Assembly (NCBI RefSeq): GCF_023167545.1
Contig: NZ_AP014647.1
Span: forward strand, 372,001 to 436,000
Length of the DNA stretch: 64,000 nt
DNA from: Streptococcus constellatus subsp. constellatus
Lineage (GTDB): Bacteria > Bacillota > Bacilli > Lactobacillales > Streptococcaceae
Direction of reading: 5' to 3'
Both the position numbers and the translations under genes were made by a program. Below, one piece after another: positions 31,146 through 39,541 of the stretch. The notes under the pieces are model-generated. The model did not search any database and was not told the origin of the DNA. It saw only the letters and a list, made by a program, of their open reading frames with translations. Position 1 is the first letter of the stretch. Each line of letters opens with the position of its first letter.

Positions 31146-31922
31146 TTAGCCAAATGCTTCAAAAGCTGCGATAAGTCGTAATTTCTCGGAGTTGATATTT
31201 TCTCGACCATAGTAGTCCCAAAATAGGTCGCCGTATTTTGGATTGCCTAGATTATAATTCAGTGACCAGATAGCCCAGTAAAGGTCAATGTGGCGATCAC
31301 TAAAGCCAGATAGCCCAACATCAATGAAACAGGAGAACGTCTTAGCGTCTTTTAAGATAAAGTTGGGCAAACAAGCGTCACCGTGAATAAATGCATCTCT
31401 TGTAAGAAGATGTCCCTGTTCTTGGATAAGCTGATAGGCTTCTTTTCTACTGCGAATCTGAAATTGTGGCAGGAGAGCTTTTTCATAGAAAAGCCCTTTT
31501 TGATAATTCTCTTCCGCTAGCTGAATATAGTTCTTTAGAAGTGAGTTTGTGGGAAAGTGGACTGGTTTGAGGTTATGGAGCTGTCTTAGCACTGTTGCCA
31601 TGGTTTGGCAGAGGACTTCTGGTTGGTCTAGCACTTCCAATCCTGATATGCCGGATGCTTCTTTAGTGAGCAAGTAGTCCCTGTCTTGGCTGATGTATGT
31701 CAAGACAGGAACACCGAGCCCTTGTTTGTCAAACCATTTAGCACATTGTACCTCTCGTGCTAGCTTTCCTTTTTGGTCTATTTTAAGATAGTAGCCTGTG
31801 TCTAGATAAAGCACGGTTGCGCCTGAGTGGGAAGAACTGTCATACAAAGTGGCTTTCTCTGTATATATTCGTAATTCTTCTGGGAATTGAGAAATTGTGA
31901 GAGTTACTTTTTCTTTTTTCAT
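31146..31922 (-). CDS. Aminoglycoside phosphotransferase-family kinase
   Basis: 258 residues, APH(3')-like fold. The Brenner-type catalytic motif is FIHGDACLPNFIL (HGD-x4-N) and the metal-binding segment FIDVGLSGFSDRHIDLYWAI. The hinge, helical lobe and C-terminal FWDYYGRENINSEKLRLIAAFEAF fit kinases such as APH(3'). The substrate may be an aminoglycoside or a metabolite; resistance cannot be claimed from sequence. Its start is 57 bases from that of rlmD, in divergent orientation. Confidence 0.8.
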   Translation of the reverse strand: MKKEKVTLTISQFPEELRIYTEKATLYDSSSHSGATVLYLDTGYYLKIDQKGKLAREVQCAKWFDKQGLGVPVLTYISQDRDYLLTKEASGISGLEVLDQPEVLCQTMATVLRQLHNLKPVHFPTNSLLKNYIQLAEENYQKGLFYEKALLPQFQIRSRKEAYQLIQEQGHLLTRDAFIHGDACLPNFILKDAKTFSCFIDVGLSGFSDRHIDLYWAIWSLNYNLGNPKYGDLFWDYYGRENINSEKLRLIAAFEAFG

Positions 31923-31943
31923 ACTGATTATTGTATCATATTC

Positions 31944-31981
31944 TCAACATTATCGTGTTAGCGTGGTATAATAGAAACATG
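31944..31981 (+). promoter_or_regulatory. Extended -10 promoter ending at the rlmD start codon
   Basis: TGG-TATAAT (TATAAT at 31967-31972) lies only 6 bases before the ATG at 31979. A weak -35 box, TCAACA, is at 31944-31949. Transcription should begin at or next to the A of the start codon, so the mRNA would be leaderless; no ribosome site is present. Confidence 0.6.
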
Positions 31982-33343
31982 AATCTGAAAGTAAAACAAA
32001 AAATCCCTTTAAAAATCAAGAAAATGGGAATTAACGGGGAAGGGATTGGATTTTATAAAAAGACCTTAGTCTTTGTACCAGGTGCTTTAAAGGGTGAGGA
32101 TATTTTTTGTCAAGTTACGACGGTTAAGCGCAATTTTGTCGAAGCAAAGCTCTTGACGATTAATAAGCATTCTAAGTATCGAGTAGAGCCGCCTTGTGAG
32201 ATTTATGAAAAATGTGGGGGCTGCCAGATTATGCACTTGCATTATGATAAACAGTTAGAATTTAAGACGGATTTATTACGGCAGGCTTTGAAAAAATTTG
32301 CACCAGCTGGTTATGAAAACTACGAGATTCGTCCAACGATTGGAATGCAAGAACCACTTTACTATCGGGCTAAGCTTCAATTTCAGACACGGAAATTAGG
32401 AGATGAAGTCAAAGCAGGGCTTTATGCGCAGAATTCCCATTATCTGATTTCTTTGAAAAACTGTTTGGTTCAGGATAAGGTAACGCAGAAAATCATCAAT
32501 AAAGTGGCTCTCCTTTTGGGGAAGTACAATCTTCCTATCTACGATGAGCGTAAGAGAGCAGGCGTTCGGACGGTTATGATTCGCAGGGCTCGGAAAACGG
32601 GACAGGTGCAGATGATCTTTGTCACGGGAAAGAAGTTGGACTTCTCTCCAGTCATTCGAGATTTAACAGCAGAATTTCCAGAGTTAGAAACAGTGGCGGT
32701 CAATTACCATACGACAAAATCAAGTGAAATTTATGGAGATAAGACGGAAATTATCTGGGGAAAAGAGACAATTCAAGAAGGTGTTTTGGATTACGAGTTT
32801 TCCTTATCGCCTAGGGCTTTTTACCAGCTCAATCCAGAGCAGACAGAAGTGCTTTACAGTGAAGCAGTCAAGGCGCTTGATGTGACATCTGAAGAGCATT
32901 TGATTGATGCTTATTGTGGCGTGGGAACGATTGGCTTTGCCTTTGCTAAAAGAGTCAAGTCTCTGCGAGGTATGGACATTATTCCGGAAGCTATTGAAGA
33001 TGCTAAGCGAAATGCTGCTCGCTTAGGCTTTAACAATACTCATTATGAGACTGGGACTGCTGAAAGCATTATTCCTCGTTGGTATAAGGAAGGCTATCGG
33101 GCGGATGCTTTGATTGTCGATCCACCACGAACTGGCTTGGATAAAAAGCTGCTTGAGACGATTGTCCGTTATGCACCTAAGAAAATGATTTATGTCTCTT
33201 GTAATGTCTCTAGTCTAGCCAGAGATTTGGTGCAATTAAGCAAGATCTATGATGTCCATTATATCCAATCGGTGGATATGTTTCCGCACACAGCTAGGAC
33301 CGAGGCTGTAGTGAAATTGGTGAAGCAGGAAGAAAACAGCTGA
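31979..33343 (+). CDS. rlmD: 23S rRNA m5U methyltransferase RlmD (RumA type)
   Basis: The start is at the ATG of [26 protein letters not shown]; the upstream open stretch contains the promoter. About 454 residues. An N-terminal TRAM domain is followed by four Fe-S-type cysteines ([14 protein letters not shown]) and a methyltransferase domain with [10 protein letters not shown], the DPPRTGLD motif and the catalytic [13 protein letters not shown]. It makes 5-methyluridine in 23S rRNA; RlmCD in Bacillus modifies both U747 and U1939, so dual specificity is possible. Confidence 0.93.
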   Translation: MNLKVKQKIPLKIKKMGINGEGIGFYKKTLVFVPGALKGEDIFCQVTTVKRNFVEAKLLTINKHSKYRVEPPCEIYEKCGGCQIMHLHYDKQLEFKTDLLRQALKKFAPAGYENYEIRPTIGMQEPLYYRAKLQFQTRKLGDEVKAGLYAQNSHYLISLKNCLVQDKVTQKIINKVALLLGKYNLPIYDERKRAGVRTVMIRRARKTGQVQMIFVTGKKLDFSPVIRDLTAEFPELETVAVNYHTTKSSEIYGDKTEIIWGKETIQEGVLDYEFSLSPRAFYQLNPEQTEVLYSEAVKALDVTSEEHLIDAYCGVGTIGFAFAKRVKSLRGMDIIPEAIEDAKRNAARLGFNNTHYETGTAESIIPRWYKEGYRADALIVDPPRTGLDKKLLETIVRYAPKKMIYVSCNVSSLARDLVQLSKIYDVHYIQSVDMFPHTARTEAVVKLVKQEENS

Positions 33344-34127
33344 GGTCAAAATAAATTTGACTTGTGTTCAATTAAAGATGATGTCTTGAGAAAAAAATTA
33401 GTTTTAATAGAGTGGGAAAATGACAATGAATCAGAAATGAAGCCCAAAGATTTCCAAATTGTCTATCTGACAAAGAAGCGTCTATTACAACATTAGGGAC
33501 ATTATGGAAATAAAAATAGATGGAGAAAAGTCCTATCCTGAATATAGCGAACGAGCAAATTCTTAGTGAAAATGCTCGTTTTATTTTATTCGTGTTTTTA
33601 AATGGATGTATTTGAATTAAATTTTGTGATTTTTGCTGTTTAGTTTGCAAAATATGTCTATAAATTGGGAGAAATAAAATCAAAGGTTGCCTTAAAATGT
33701 GGAAGTATTAACTTATAATAAAAAGACAAGTTGTCAATCAATTTATTAAACATTATTCATCTTAAAATCTTTTAGACAATTCTCTATTTGAATATACATG
33801 AGCATATTTTCATAAATTTTGCACAAATTCCGAGAGTCAATAAGATATCCTAGGATTTCTTCAGTATTTAATATATCTTCTCTTGCATTTACTAGTATTG
33901 TGAATTCTAATTTCTTCAATAAAGAAAATATTGCTAGTGTTGCATTTTAAAAAATGGAAATATTATAATAAAGGGAATTATATACCTGTTTACACAACTA
34001 CAAAGTATAGTTGTCAAATTTATAAAAATCTTATTTTAAGATACTATATATTGTGATTAGGGTAAAGTGCTATATAGTTCCCATAATAAATTCAGATAAT
34101 TATTGTGGTAAATAGTAAAATTTTAAA
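33344..34127. other. Non-coding, decayed stretch between rlmD and the FabK-like gene
   Basis: About 780 AT-rich bases contain no intact gene. Short open pieces are found on both strands: a forward piece near 33380-33475 reading LVLIEWENDNESEMKPKDFQ, and a minus-strand piece at 33746-33946. They look like remains of lost genes. Nothing else is recognised here. Confidence 0.5.
33746..33946 (-). pseudogene. Remnant of an unknown small protein gene
   Basis: A minus-strand frame of 66 codons ends in TAA and has sensible protein composition (NATLAIFSLLKKLEF... to ...CLKDFKMNNV). It has no start codon with a ribosome site, and a stop codon directly precedes it. The helical, charged pattern resembles small immunity-type proteins, but I do not recognise the family. 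Confidence 0.35.
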
Positions 34128-34180
34128 CCGCACCTCAAAGTTTAGATTTTTCTCTAACTTTTGGGGTGCGGATTATTTTC
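34128..34180 (-). terminator. Terminator after the FabK-like gene
   Basis: CCGCACCTCAAAGTT and AACTTTTGGGGTGCGG form a long stem just past the stop codon of the minus-strand gene. T-rich sequence is present on both sides. Confidence 0.7.
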
Positions 34181-34188
34181 ATAAACAT

Positions 34189-35121
34189 TTACAGCCTAAT
34201 CTCTGTATTTTCCAGCACTTTTTGGGCATTGGCTACGATGGTTTCAATGATGTCTTTGCATGGTCGGATTTCGTTTATCATGCCAGCGATTTGACCGCAC
34301 ATCATGGAGCCATGTTTGGTATCTCCTTGATAGACAGCTTTTGAGAGGGCACCGATTGTGATTTCTTCTAGTTCTTCACGATTGGTCCCTTTGTTTTCAA
34401 GTTCTATGTAGTGATCGGTCATTTCGTTTCGAATACAGCGAACAGGTGCACCGGTAATGCGCCCAGTTACAGCTGTGGCTGTGTCATTGGCGTGGATGAC
34501 AGCTTCTTTATAGCTTTCGGCAATGGGGCATTCTTCTGAGGCGAGGAATACAGTTCCAAGTTGTGCGCCTTGTGCACCTAAAACAAAAGCAGCAGCCAGT
34601 CCACGCCCATCCGCAATTCCACCTGCTCCAATCACGGGAATGTCAACAGCGTCAACAATTTGTGGCAACAGAGCCATCGTATTTGTTTCTCCGATATGAC
34701 CGCCCGCTTCTGATCCTTCTGCGATAACGGCATCAACACCTAATTCTTGCATTTTTTTAGCATGCTTCACGCTTGCAATAACTGGGATAACTTTGATACC
34801 GGCTTCTTTTAAAAAGGGTAGAATGAATTTTGGAGTACCTGCACCAGTTGTGACAACAGGGACTTTCTCTTCAATGATGACTCTGACAATTTCTTCGATA
34901 TTTTTCATCATTAGCATCACATTAACGGCAAAGGGCTTGTCTGTTAGCTTGCGTAATTCACGAATTTCTTTACGCAGTTGTTCACCAGTCATGCCACCTG
35001 AAGCGATAATTCCCAAACCGCCTGCCTCTGAAACAGCAGCAGCTAACTGATAGTGAGAAATTTGAGCCATAGCACCTTGAACAATTGGATATTTGATGTT
35101 CAGTAAATTTGTAATAGACAT
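34189..35121 (-). CDS. FMN-dependent nitronate monooxygenase / FabK-like reductase
   Basis: 310 residues, a TIM-barrel flavoprotein. Conserved FMN-site blocks are seen: YPIVQGAMAQIS, TGAGTPKFI, AEGSEAGGHIGE, GAGGIADGRGLAAAF and GAQLGTVFLAS. It resembles both nitronate monooxygenases and enoyl-ACP reductase II (FabK). It lies away from any fab cluster, and its N-terminus differs from the FabK form MKTRITELL, so a detoxifying nitronate monooxygenase or a paralogue of FabK is more likely. It is a single gene with its own terminator. Confidence 0.8.
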   Translation of the reverse strand: MSITNLLNIKYPIVQGAMAQISHYQLAAAVSEAGGLGIIASGGMTGEQLRKEIRELRKLTDKPFAVNVMLMMKNIEEIVRVIIEEKVPVVTTGAGTPKFILPFLKEAGIKVIPVIASVKHAKKMQELGVDAVIAEGSEAGGHIGETNTMALLPQIVDAVDIPVIGAGGIADGRGLAAAFVLGAQGAQLGTVFLASEECPIAESYKEAVIHANDTATAVTGRITGAPVRCIRNEMTDHYIELENKGTNREELEEITIGALSKAVYQGDTKHGSMMCGQIAGMINEIRPCKDIIETIVANAQKVLENTEIRL

Positions 35122-35455
35122 AAAATCTCCTTAATCTGTTTTTTCTATTATTATATCACGGGTAGAAAAGCGTTTTCAACTCTAGTATTTATTAAAATTT
35201 CTTTTGTTTGTGATACAATTCACTCTGAGTACCTGATTTATCAATTCCATTTATTGTGAAAAAGAGTAAAATAGATATCCTATAACAATAATTTATAGTC
35301 TATTAAAAATAGTTATAGGTTATTTCAATGAAGAAAAGCAATTTATAAAGCAGAATTTGGGAATCCCTTAAAGAGAACAATGCTGGATTTCATTTTACTG
35401 AGAAGTCGACACTTTTTTATGTTATAATGATAGAAAAATGAGGATGAGGTGAGGA
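35122..35455. promoter_or_regulatory. Regulatory gap before the DUF1858 gene
   Basis: An inverted repeat CCTATAAC (35279-35286) / GTTATAGG (35312-35319) encloses a second dyad, TATAGTCTATT / AATAGTTATA. An extended -10 element TGT-TATAAT ends at 35428, 27 bases before the start codon. The dyads look like an operator of a LysR-type regulator, which is an inference. No gene is seen. Confidence 0.4.
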
Positions 35456-35689
35456 ATGGACAATATCATTGATGTATCAATTCCTGTTGCAGAGGTGATT
35501 GACAAACATCCAGAGGTGCTGGAAATTTTAGTGGAGCTTGGGTTTAAACCTTTGGCAAATTCTCTCATGCGTAATACAGTTGGGCGGAAAGTTTCGCTGA
35601 AGCAGGGGTCTAAGCTGGAAGGCACACCGATGGAGAAAATTGTTAGGACCTTAAAAGCAAATGGCTATGAAGTGATAGGACTAGACTAA
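35456..35689 (+). CDS. DUF1858-domain protein
   Basis: 77 residues, a single DUF1858 domain (IIDVSIPVAEVIDKHPEVLEILVELGFKPLANSLMRNTVGRKVSLKQG). In other bacteria this domain occurs with iron-sulfur and hemerythrin proteins. It is followed by the DUF438 gene with a one-base overlap, so the two are translated together and probably act together. GGTGAGG precedes the ATG. Confidence 0.88.
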   Translation: MDNIIDVSIPVAEVIDKHPEVLEILVELGFKPLANSLMRNTVGRKVSLKQGSKLEGTPMEKIVRTLKANGYEVIGLD

Positions 35690-37050
35690 TGGTAGATGAA
35701 CGAATTGAGGTTTTGAAGAATATTTTGCTTGATTTGCACCATGGAGCAAAGGCAGAAGCAGTTCAAGAAGAATTTAATAAACATTTTACCGGTGTTTCTG
35801 CTATTGAAATCAGCTTGATGGAACATGAGCTGATGAATTCTGACACGGGTGTAACCTTTGAGGATGTGATGTCTCTTTGCAATATCCATGCGAATCTGTT
35901 TAAGGGAGCTGTTAGAGACGTTGAAGTTGCAGATACGGATCATTCAGGTCATCCTGTGCAGATTTTCAAGCAGGAAAATTTGGCTTTGCGAGCAGCTCTG
36001 ATGCGAGTAGGTAGACTGCTGGATACTTATGCAAATTCTGATGAGGAAATGCAGGAAGAAATTCGCAAGGGCTTGAAACGACAGTTGAGCTTGGTGGAAC
36101 AATTTGAGCGCCACTACAAGCGCAAAGAAGAACTCATGTTTCCAATCATGGAGAGCTATGGACATGATTCACCACCTAAGGTCATGTGGGGTGTGGACGA
36201 CCAAATCCGTGAATTATTTAAAGAAGTAAAAACAGCGGCAGAGCAGTTGCCTGCCTTAGACATTGAAGAGGTCGCAGAAAAGTTTCGATTATTTGCAACT
36301 GAGTTTGAAGCCATGATTTTTAAGGAAGAATCAATTTTACTCATGATTCTGTTGGAATCTTTTACACAGGATGATTGGTTGAAAATTGCGGAAGAAAGTG
36401 ATGTTTATGGTTATGCAATCATTCAGCCGGCAGAGAAGTGGATTCCGCATCGTCATTCATTCTCGGAGAAAGAAACAGACAATTCTACTAAGGTGACGAG
36501 CGAGGCGCTAGCCCGTTCAGAGCAAACTAATGATGGCAAGTTTCAGCAAGTTATTGACACACCTGATGGGCAGGTCACCATTTCTTTTGAGCCAAAAAAG
36601 AAAAAGGTAGAAAACAACTTTGATCGGCAGACCCAACAGCCATTTGGACATGGCTATTTGTCAGTGGAGCAAGCAAATCTGATCCTGAATCATTTGCCAA
36701 TGGAGATTACCTTTGTCAATAAGGAAGATATTTTCCAGTATTATAATGACAGTGTGCCAGCTGATGAGATGATTTTCAAACGGACGCCGGGTCAAGTGGG
36801 GCGCAATGTCGAGCTGTGCCACCCGCCTAAGTTTTTGGAGAAAGTTCGCTTTATTTTTAAGGAATTGCGTGAAGGCAAGCGAGACAAGTTTGTTATGTGG
36901 TTCAAGTCGGAATCGCGGGGAAAATTTGTCCATGTGACTTATGCCGCAGTACATGATGAAGCGGGAGAATTTCAGGGGGTGTTGGAATATGTGCAGGATA
37001 TTCAACCTTTCCGTGAGATAGATGGTGATGTTTATCGTGGTTTGGATTAG
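35689..37050 (+). CDS. DUF438 - hemerythrin-like - PAS protein
   Basis: 453 residues with three parts. The N-terminal DUF438 domain (about 1-75) is followed by a hemerythrin/HHE-like helical bundle (about 85-240) with candidate iron ligands His144 region (EQFERHYKRKEELMFPIME), HxxxE pairs and Glu residues in FKEESILLMILLESF, and a C-terminal PAS-type domain (about 325-445). It may sense oxygen, nitric oxide or redox through a di-iron centre; the function is unknown. It forms an operon with the DUF1858 gene. Confidence 0.87.
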   Translation: MVDERIEVLKNILLDLHHGAKAEAVQEEFNKHFTGVSAIEISLMEHELMNSDTGVTFEDVMSLCNIHANLFKGAVRDVEVADTDHSGHPVQIFKQENLALRAALMRVGRLLDTYANSDEEMQEEIRKGLKRQLSLVEQFERHYKRKEELMFPIMESYGHDSPPKVMWGVDDQIRELFKEVKTAAEQLPALDIEEVAEKFRLFATEFEAMIFKEESILLMILLESFTQDDWLKIAEESDVYGYAIIQPAEKWIPHRHSFSEKETDNSTKVTSEALARSEQTNDGKFQQVIDTPDGQVTISFEPKKKKVENNFDRQTQQPFGHGYLSVEQANLILNHLPMEITFVNKEDIFQYYNDSVPADEMIFKRTPGQVGRNVELCHPPKFLEKVRFIFKELREGKRDKFVMWFKSESRGKFVHVTYAAVHDEAGEFQGVLEYVQDIQPFREIDGDVYRGLD

Positions 37051-37062
37051 AAAGAAGGAACA

Positions 37063-37317
37063 ATGACGTACGAACAGGAATTTTTAAAGGACTTTGAAGC
37101 TTGGGTTGAAACTCAAGTTAAGATTAACCAGATGGCGCTCAAGGAAAGTCAAGCTGTCTATGAAGCTGATAAAGATGAGCGAGCAAAGGATGCTGCGATT
37201 CGTTATGAAAGCCGGTTAGATGCTTATGAGTTTCTTTTAGGAAAATTTGCTAATTATCGAGCAGGAAAAGGATTTCATGATTTGCCAGACGGGCTTTTTG
37301 GTGAGAGAAGTTATTGA
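37063..37317 (+). CDS. DUF1912-family protein
   Basis: 84 residues, helical and charged (MTYEQEFLKDFEAWVETQVKINQMAL... to ...GFHDLPDGLFGERSY). It matches the small streptococcal DUF1912 family of unknown function. It lies 12 bases after the DUF438 gene on the same strand, and GAAGGAACA serves as ribosome site. The valS T-box leader begins right after it. Confidence 0.85.
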   Translation: MTYEQEFLKDFEAWVETQVKINQMALKESQAVYEADKDERAKDAAIRYESRLDAYEFLLGKFANYRAGKGFHDLPDGLFGERSY

Positions 37318-37329
37318 TTTTCCGTAGGA

Positions 37330-37530
37330 AACATGATAGAATAAGGTCATTAGAGGTGTTTTGAGTCCCATTTGTCACAGAAAGCGGTGCTGCTGAGAAA
37401 TCCGCACAAATGTCAAAATTGGTTGCTGATGGTTACAATGAAATAAAGAAAGCTGCGGGTCCTTGGCCCGAAATTGGGTGGTACCGCGGAGTGATTCGTC
37501 CCTGTCATGTATGGCAGGGGCGAATTTTTA
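37330..37530 (+). promoter_or_regulatory. T-box riboswitch, probably valine-specific
   Basis: The T-box sequence TGGGTGGTACCGCG is at 37475-37488. It is followed by a strong terminator hairpin (ATTCGTCCCTG...CAGGGGCGAAT then TTTTTA, 37494-37529). Stem I pairs CATTTGT with ACAAATG around an inner GCGG/CCGC helix. GTC at 37412-37414, followed by A, lies at the place expected for the specifier and codes for valine, matching valS downstream. Uncharged tRNA should switch on the GNAT-DUF3800-valS unit. Confidence 0.92.
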
Positions 37531-37553
37531 TAAGCGGAATGGGGAGAGAAATT

Positions 37554-38129
37554 ATGATAAATATTTTAGGTCAAATTGAAGATAATAAACTTCCTGATAT
37601 TGAGACAGAGCGGCTGTATTTGCGCGAACGTCTAGTCTCAGATGCTAAAGAGATTTTTGCTTATGCGAGTTTGGCAGAGGTGACTTGGCCAGCTGGTTTT
37701 CCACCTGCAGAAAGTGTGGAAGAAGAGGAAAATTATCTCGAAAACATTATGCCAAAGCGCTGGATTGAGCAAAAAATACCGTCTGGTTATGGTATCTGCT
37801 TGAAAGGAACAGATGAAGTCATTGGCTCGATTGATTTTAATAATCGCTATGCTGATGATGTTCTTGAAATGGGCTATTTGCTTCACCCAGATTATTGGGG
37901 GCAAGGGATTGTGACAGAAGCTGCGCGTGCGCTGTTGGAAGTTGGATTTACCCTACTCAATCTTCACAAAATCGAAATTGAATGCTATGGATACAACAAA
38001 GCAAGCCAGCGTATTGCTGAAAAACTTGGCTTCACCCTCGAATCTCGCATCCGTGACCGCAAAGATAGCCAAGGCAAGCGCTGTGATGATTTACGATATG
38101 GATTGCTAAAAAGTGAGTGGGAGTGTTAG
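37554..38129 (+). CDS. GNAT-family N-acetyltransferase (RimJ/RimL-like)
   Basis: The start is the ATG of MINILGQIEDNKLPDIETERLYLRER, preceded by GGGGAGAG; 191 residues. An upstream extension in frame would translate the T-box and is wrong. The fold is seen from ERLYLRER at the N-terminus, GSIDF, the acetyl-CoA loop EMGYLLHPDYWGQGIVTEAARALL and the NKASQRIAEKLGF block. It is the first gene behind the T-box; in other streptococci it is directly followed by valS. The substrate is unknown. Confidence 0.9.
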   Translation: MINILGQIEDNKLPDIETERLYLRERLVSDAKEIFAYASLAEVTWPAGFPPAESVEEEENYLENIMPKRWIEQKIPSGYGICLKGTDEVIGSIDFNNRYADDVLEMGYLLHPDYWGQGIVTEAARALLEVGFTLLNLHKIEIECYGYNKASQRIAEKLGFTLESRIRDRKDSQGKRCDDLRYGLLKSEWEC

Positions 38130-38191
38130 AAGTTGTTAGTTGAACTGTTAGAAAATTTCGAACAGTTGGGAAAAGAAAAAAGAGAGAGATA

Positions 38192-39523
38192 ATGAATTAT
38201 CTATTTATGGACGAAAAAGGTCCACAAAATTCCTTTAAAATTACAAAGCCATTTGATAAGCAAAATAAATTATCTTATGCTAATGATAATATGCATTGTT
38301 ACGTTGCTAATGTGATTCAAATTGATGAAGTAGTGTATGAAACAATTAAACAGGAGTATAATCAAATTGTTGAAACTTATTTATCAAGTAGAAAACAACT
38401 CCAGCAATCATTAAAAAAGAAGAATAGGGAACTTAAAGGTTTAGATTTGTTAAAGACAAATTTTAACCTTGGAATTGCCTCTATGAAAGATAATGAAGTT
38501 CAATTTTATACATCAGTTTTTAGAATGTTGAATCGATACGGTGTTGATAATTTACTTTTTATGATTAGCAAAATGTCGATTATTACCTCCTCAAGATTAA
38601 CTAACTTCTTTTATTTTTTAGATGAAGAGACAGAATTTTCACCGTTTATCGCTAAATATGTTTTAACCAAATATGCTGAAATTGAGGCTTCAAAAAAAGT
38701 TATTGAAGCTTTATTGGATAAAACATTGCCAACAAGACCTTTGTTGAAACTAATAAAGCAGGATTTGAATAGGATAATTAATAATAATCAAGGAAATATG
38801 AGGATGGCTCAGCAATTAGTTATTTACCAACAACTCATTATTTCAATGGATAGGGTAATTAATGACCATAAAATTAAGTTATCTGACCCGGACTTAAAAC
38901 TATCTTTCGATTGGAATAAAGTAAAGTGGGCATTTGATTTGTGGATGACTGAGCAAAGATATCCTGATGATAACATTGAATGGGTCCTTTTCTTAGATGA
39001 AGGAATACCTAGTGACATATTTAGTAGTTTAAAGATTAATAAAATTGAAGAGTCTTGTAATTCTAGAGACTATGTCGGATTACAAATAACAGATATGATT
39101 GTTGTTTTGATTGGAAAGTTAGTTTCACAAATGACTACAGATACCAGGTATGATTTTAATAAACCTGATAAGAGGGTATTATTAAATGAGGAATATTTTG
39201 ATTTAAATGAACAACAATATAACTTAATTACAGAGTTGAATAAATTTCTTTTAGATAAAAAAACAAATTATCATTTTGTTAATGATGCTTATTTTGACGA
39301 ATCTTTGTTAATCCAAGTTTATATTGGTTACATTGCTTCGTTTGAAAATTTTGAGCAGTATAAGTCAGTTGATTCAAGTGACCATGTTGAGTGGTATTTC
39401 CGTAATTTTGCTGAGAAATCTGAAAAAAAATATTCTGAAGGAATGAAAAATGAAGCAATGACAAGAGTTTGTTTTAGCAGTTTAAAAAAAGGAATAGAAG
39501 AAGGTCTAGTTAGGCCGTTATAA
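38192..39523 (+). CDS. DUF3800-family protein, probably horizontally acquired
   Basis: 443 residues. It starts MNYLFMDEKG, the Asp-containing first strand of DUF3800 (usually DESG), and has the late family motif NSRDYVGLQITDMIVVLIG (compare GLQLADLI). DUF3800 has an RNase H-like fold and is often found in defence islands and mobile elements; activity here is not proven. The gene is far richer in A and T than its neighbours and sits between the GNAT gene and valS, only 18 bases before valS, so it should be under T-box control. Confidence 0.8.
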   Translation: MNYLFMDEKGPQNSFKITKPFDKQNKLSYANDNMHCYVANVIQIDEVVYETIKQEYNQIVETYLSSRKQLQQSLKKKNRELKGLDLLKTNFNLGIASMKDNEVQFYTSVFRMLNRYGVDNLLFMISKMSIITSSRLTNFFYFLDEETEFSPFIAKYVLTKYAEIEASKKVIEALLDKTLPTRPLLKLIKQDLNRIINNNQGNMRMAQQLVIYQQLIISMDRVINDHKIKLSDPDLKLSFDWNKVKWAFDLWMTEQRYPDDNIEWVLFLDEGIPSDIFSSLKINKIEESCNSRDYVGLQITDMIVVLIGKLVSQMTTDTRYDFNKPDKRVLLNEEYFDLNEQQYNLITELNKFLLDKKTNYHFVNDAYFDESLLIQVYIGYIASFENFEQYKSVDSSDHVEWYFRNFAEKSEKKYSEGMKNEAMTRVCFSSLKKGIEEGLVRPL

Positions 39524-39541
39524 AAAGATAGGAGCACATAC

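Noticed and set aside
31146..31922. Aminoglycoside resistance gene
   Set aside because: The APH fold is clear, but sequence alone does not show an aminoglycoside substrate; chromosomal members often act on other compounds.
33372..33683. Minus-strand frame of 103 codons after rlmD
   Set aside because: It has a biased, low-complexity composition and no ribosome site; the forward strand holds a more protein-like fragment.
37410..37553. N-terminal extension of the GNAT protein
   Set aside because: It would translate the T-box and its terminator; the ATG at 37554 has a good ribosome site and the family N-terminus.
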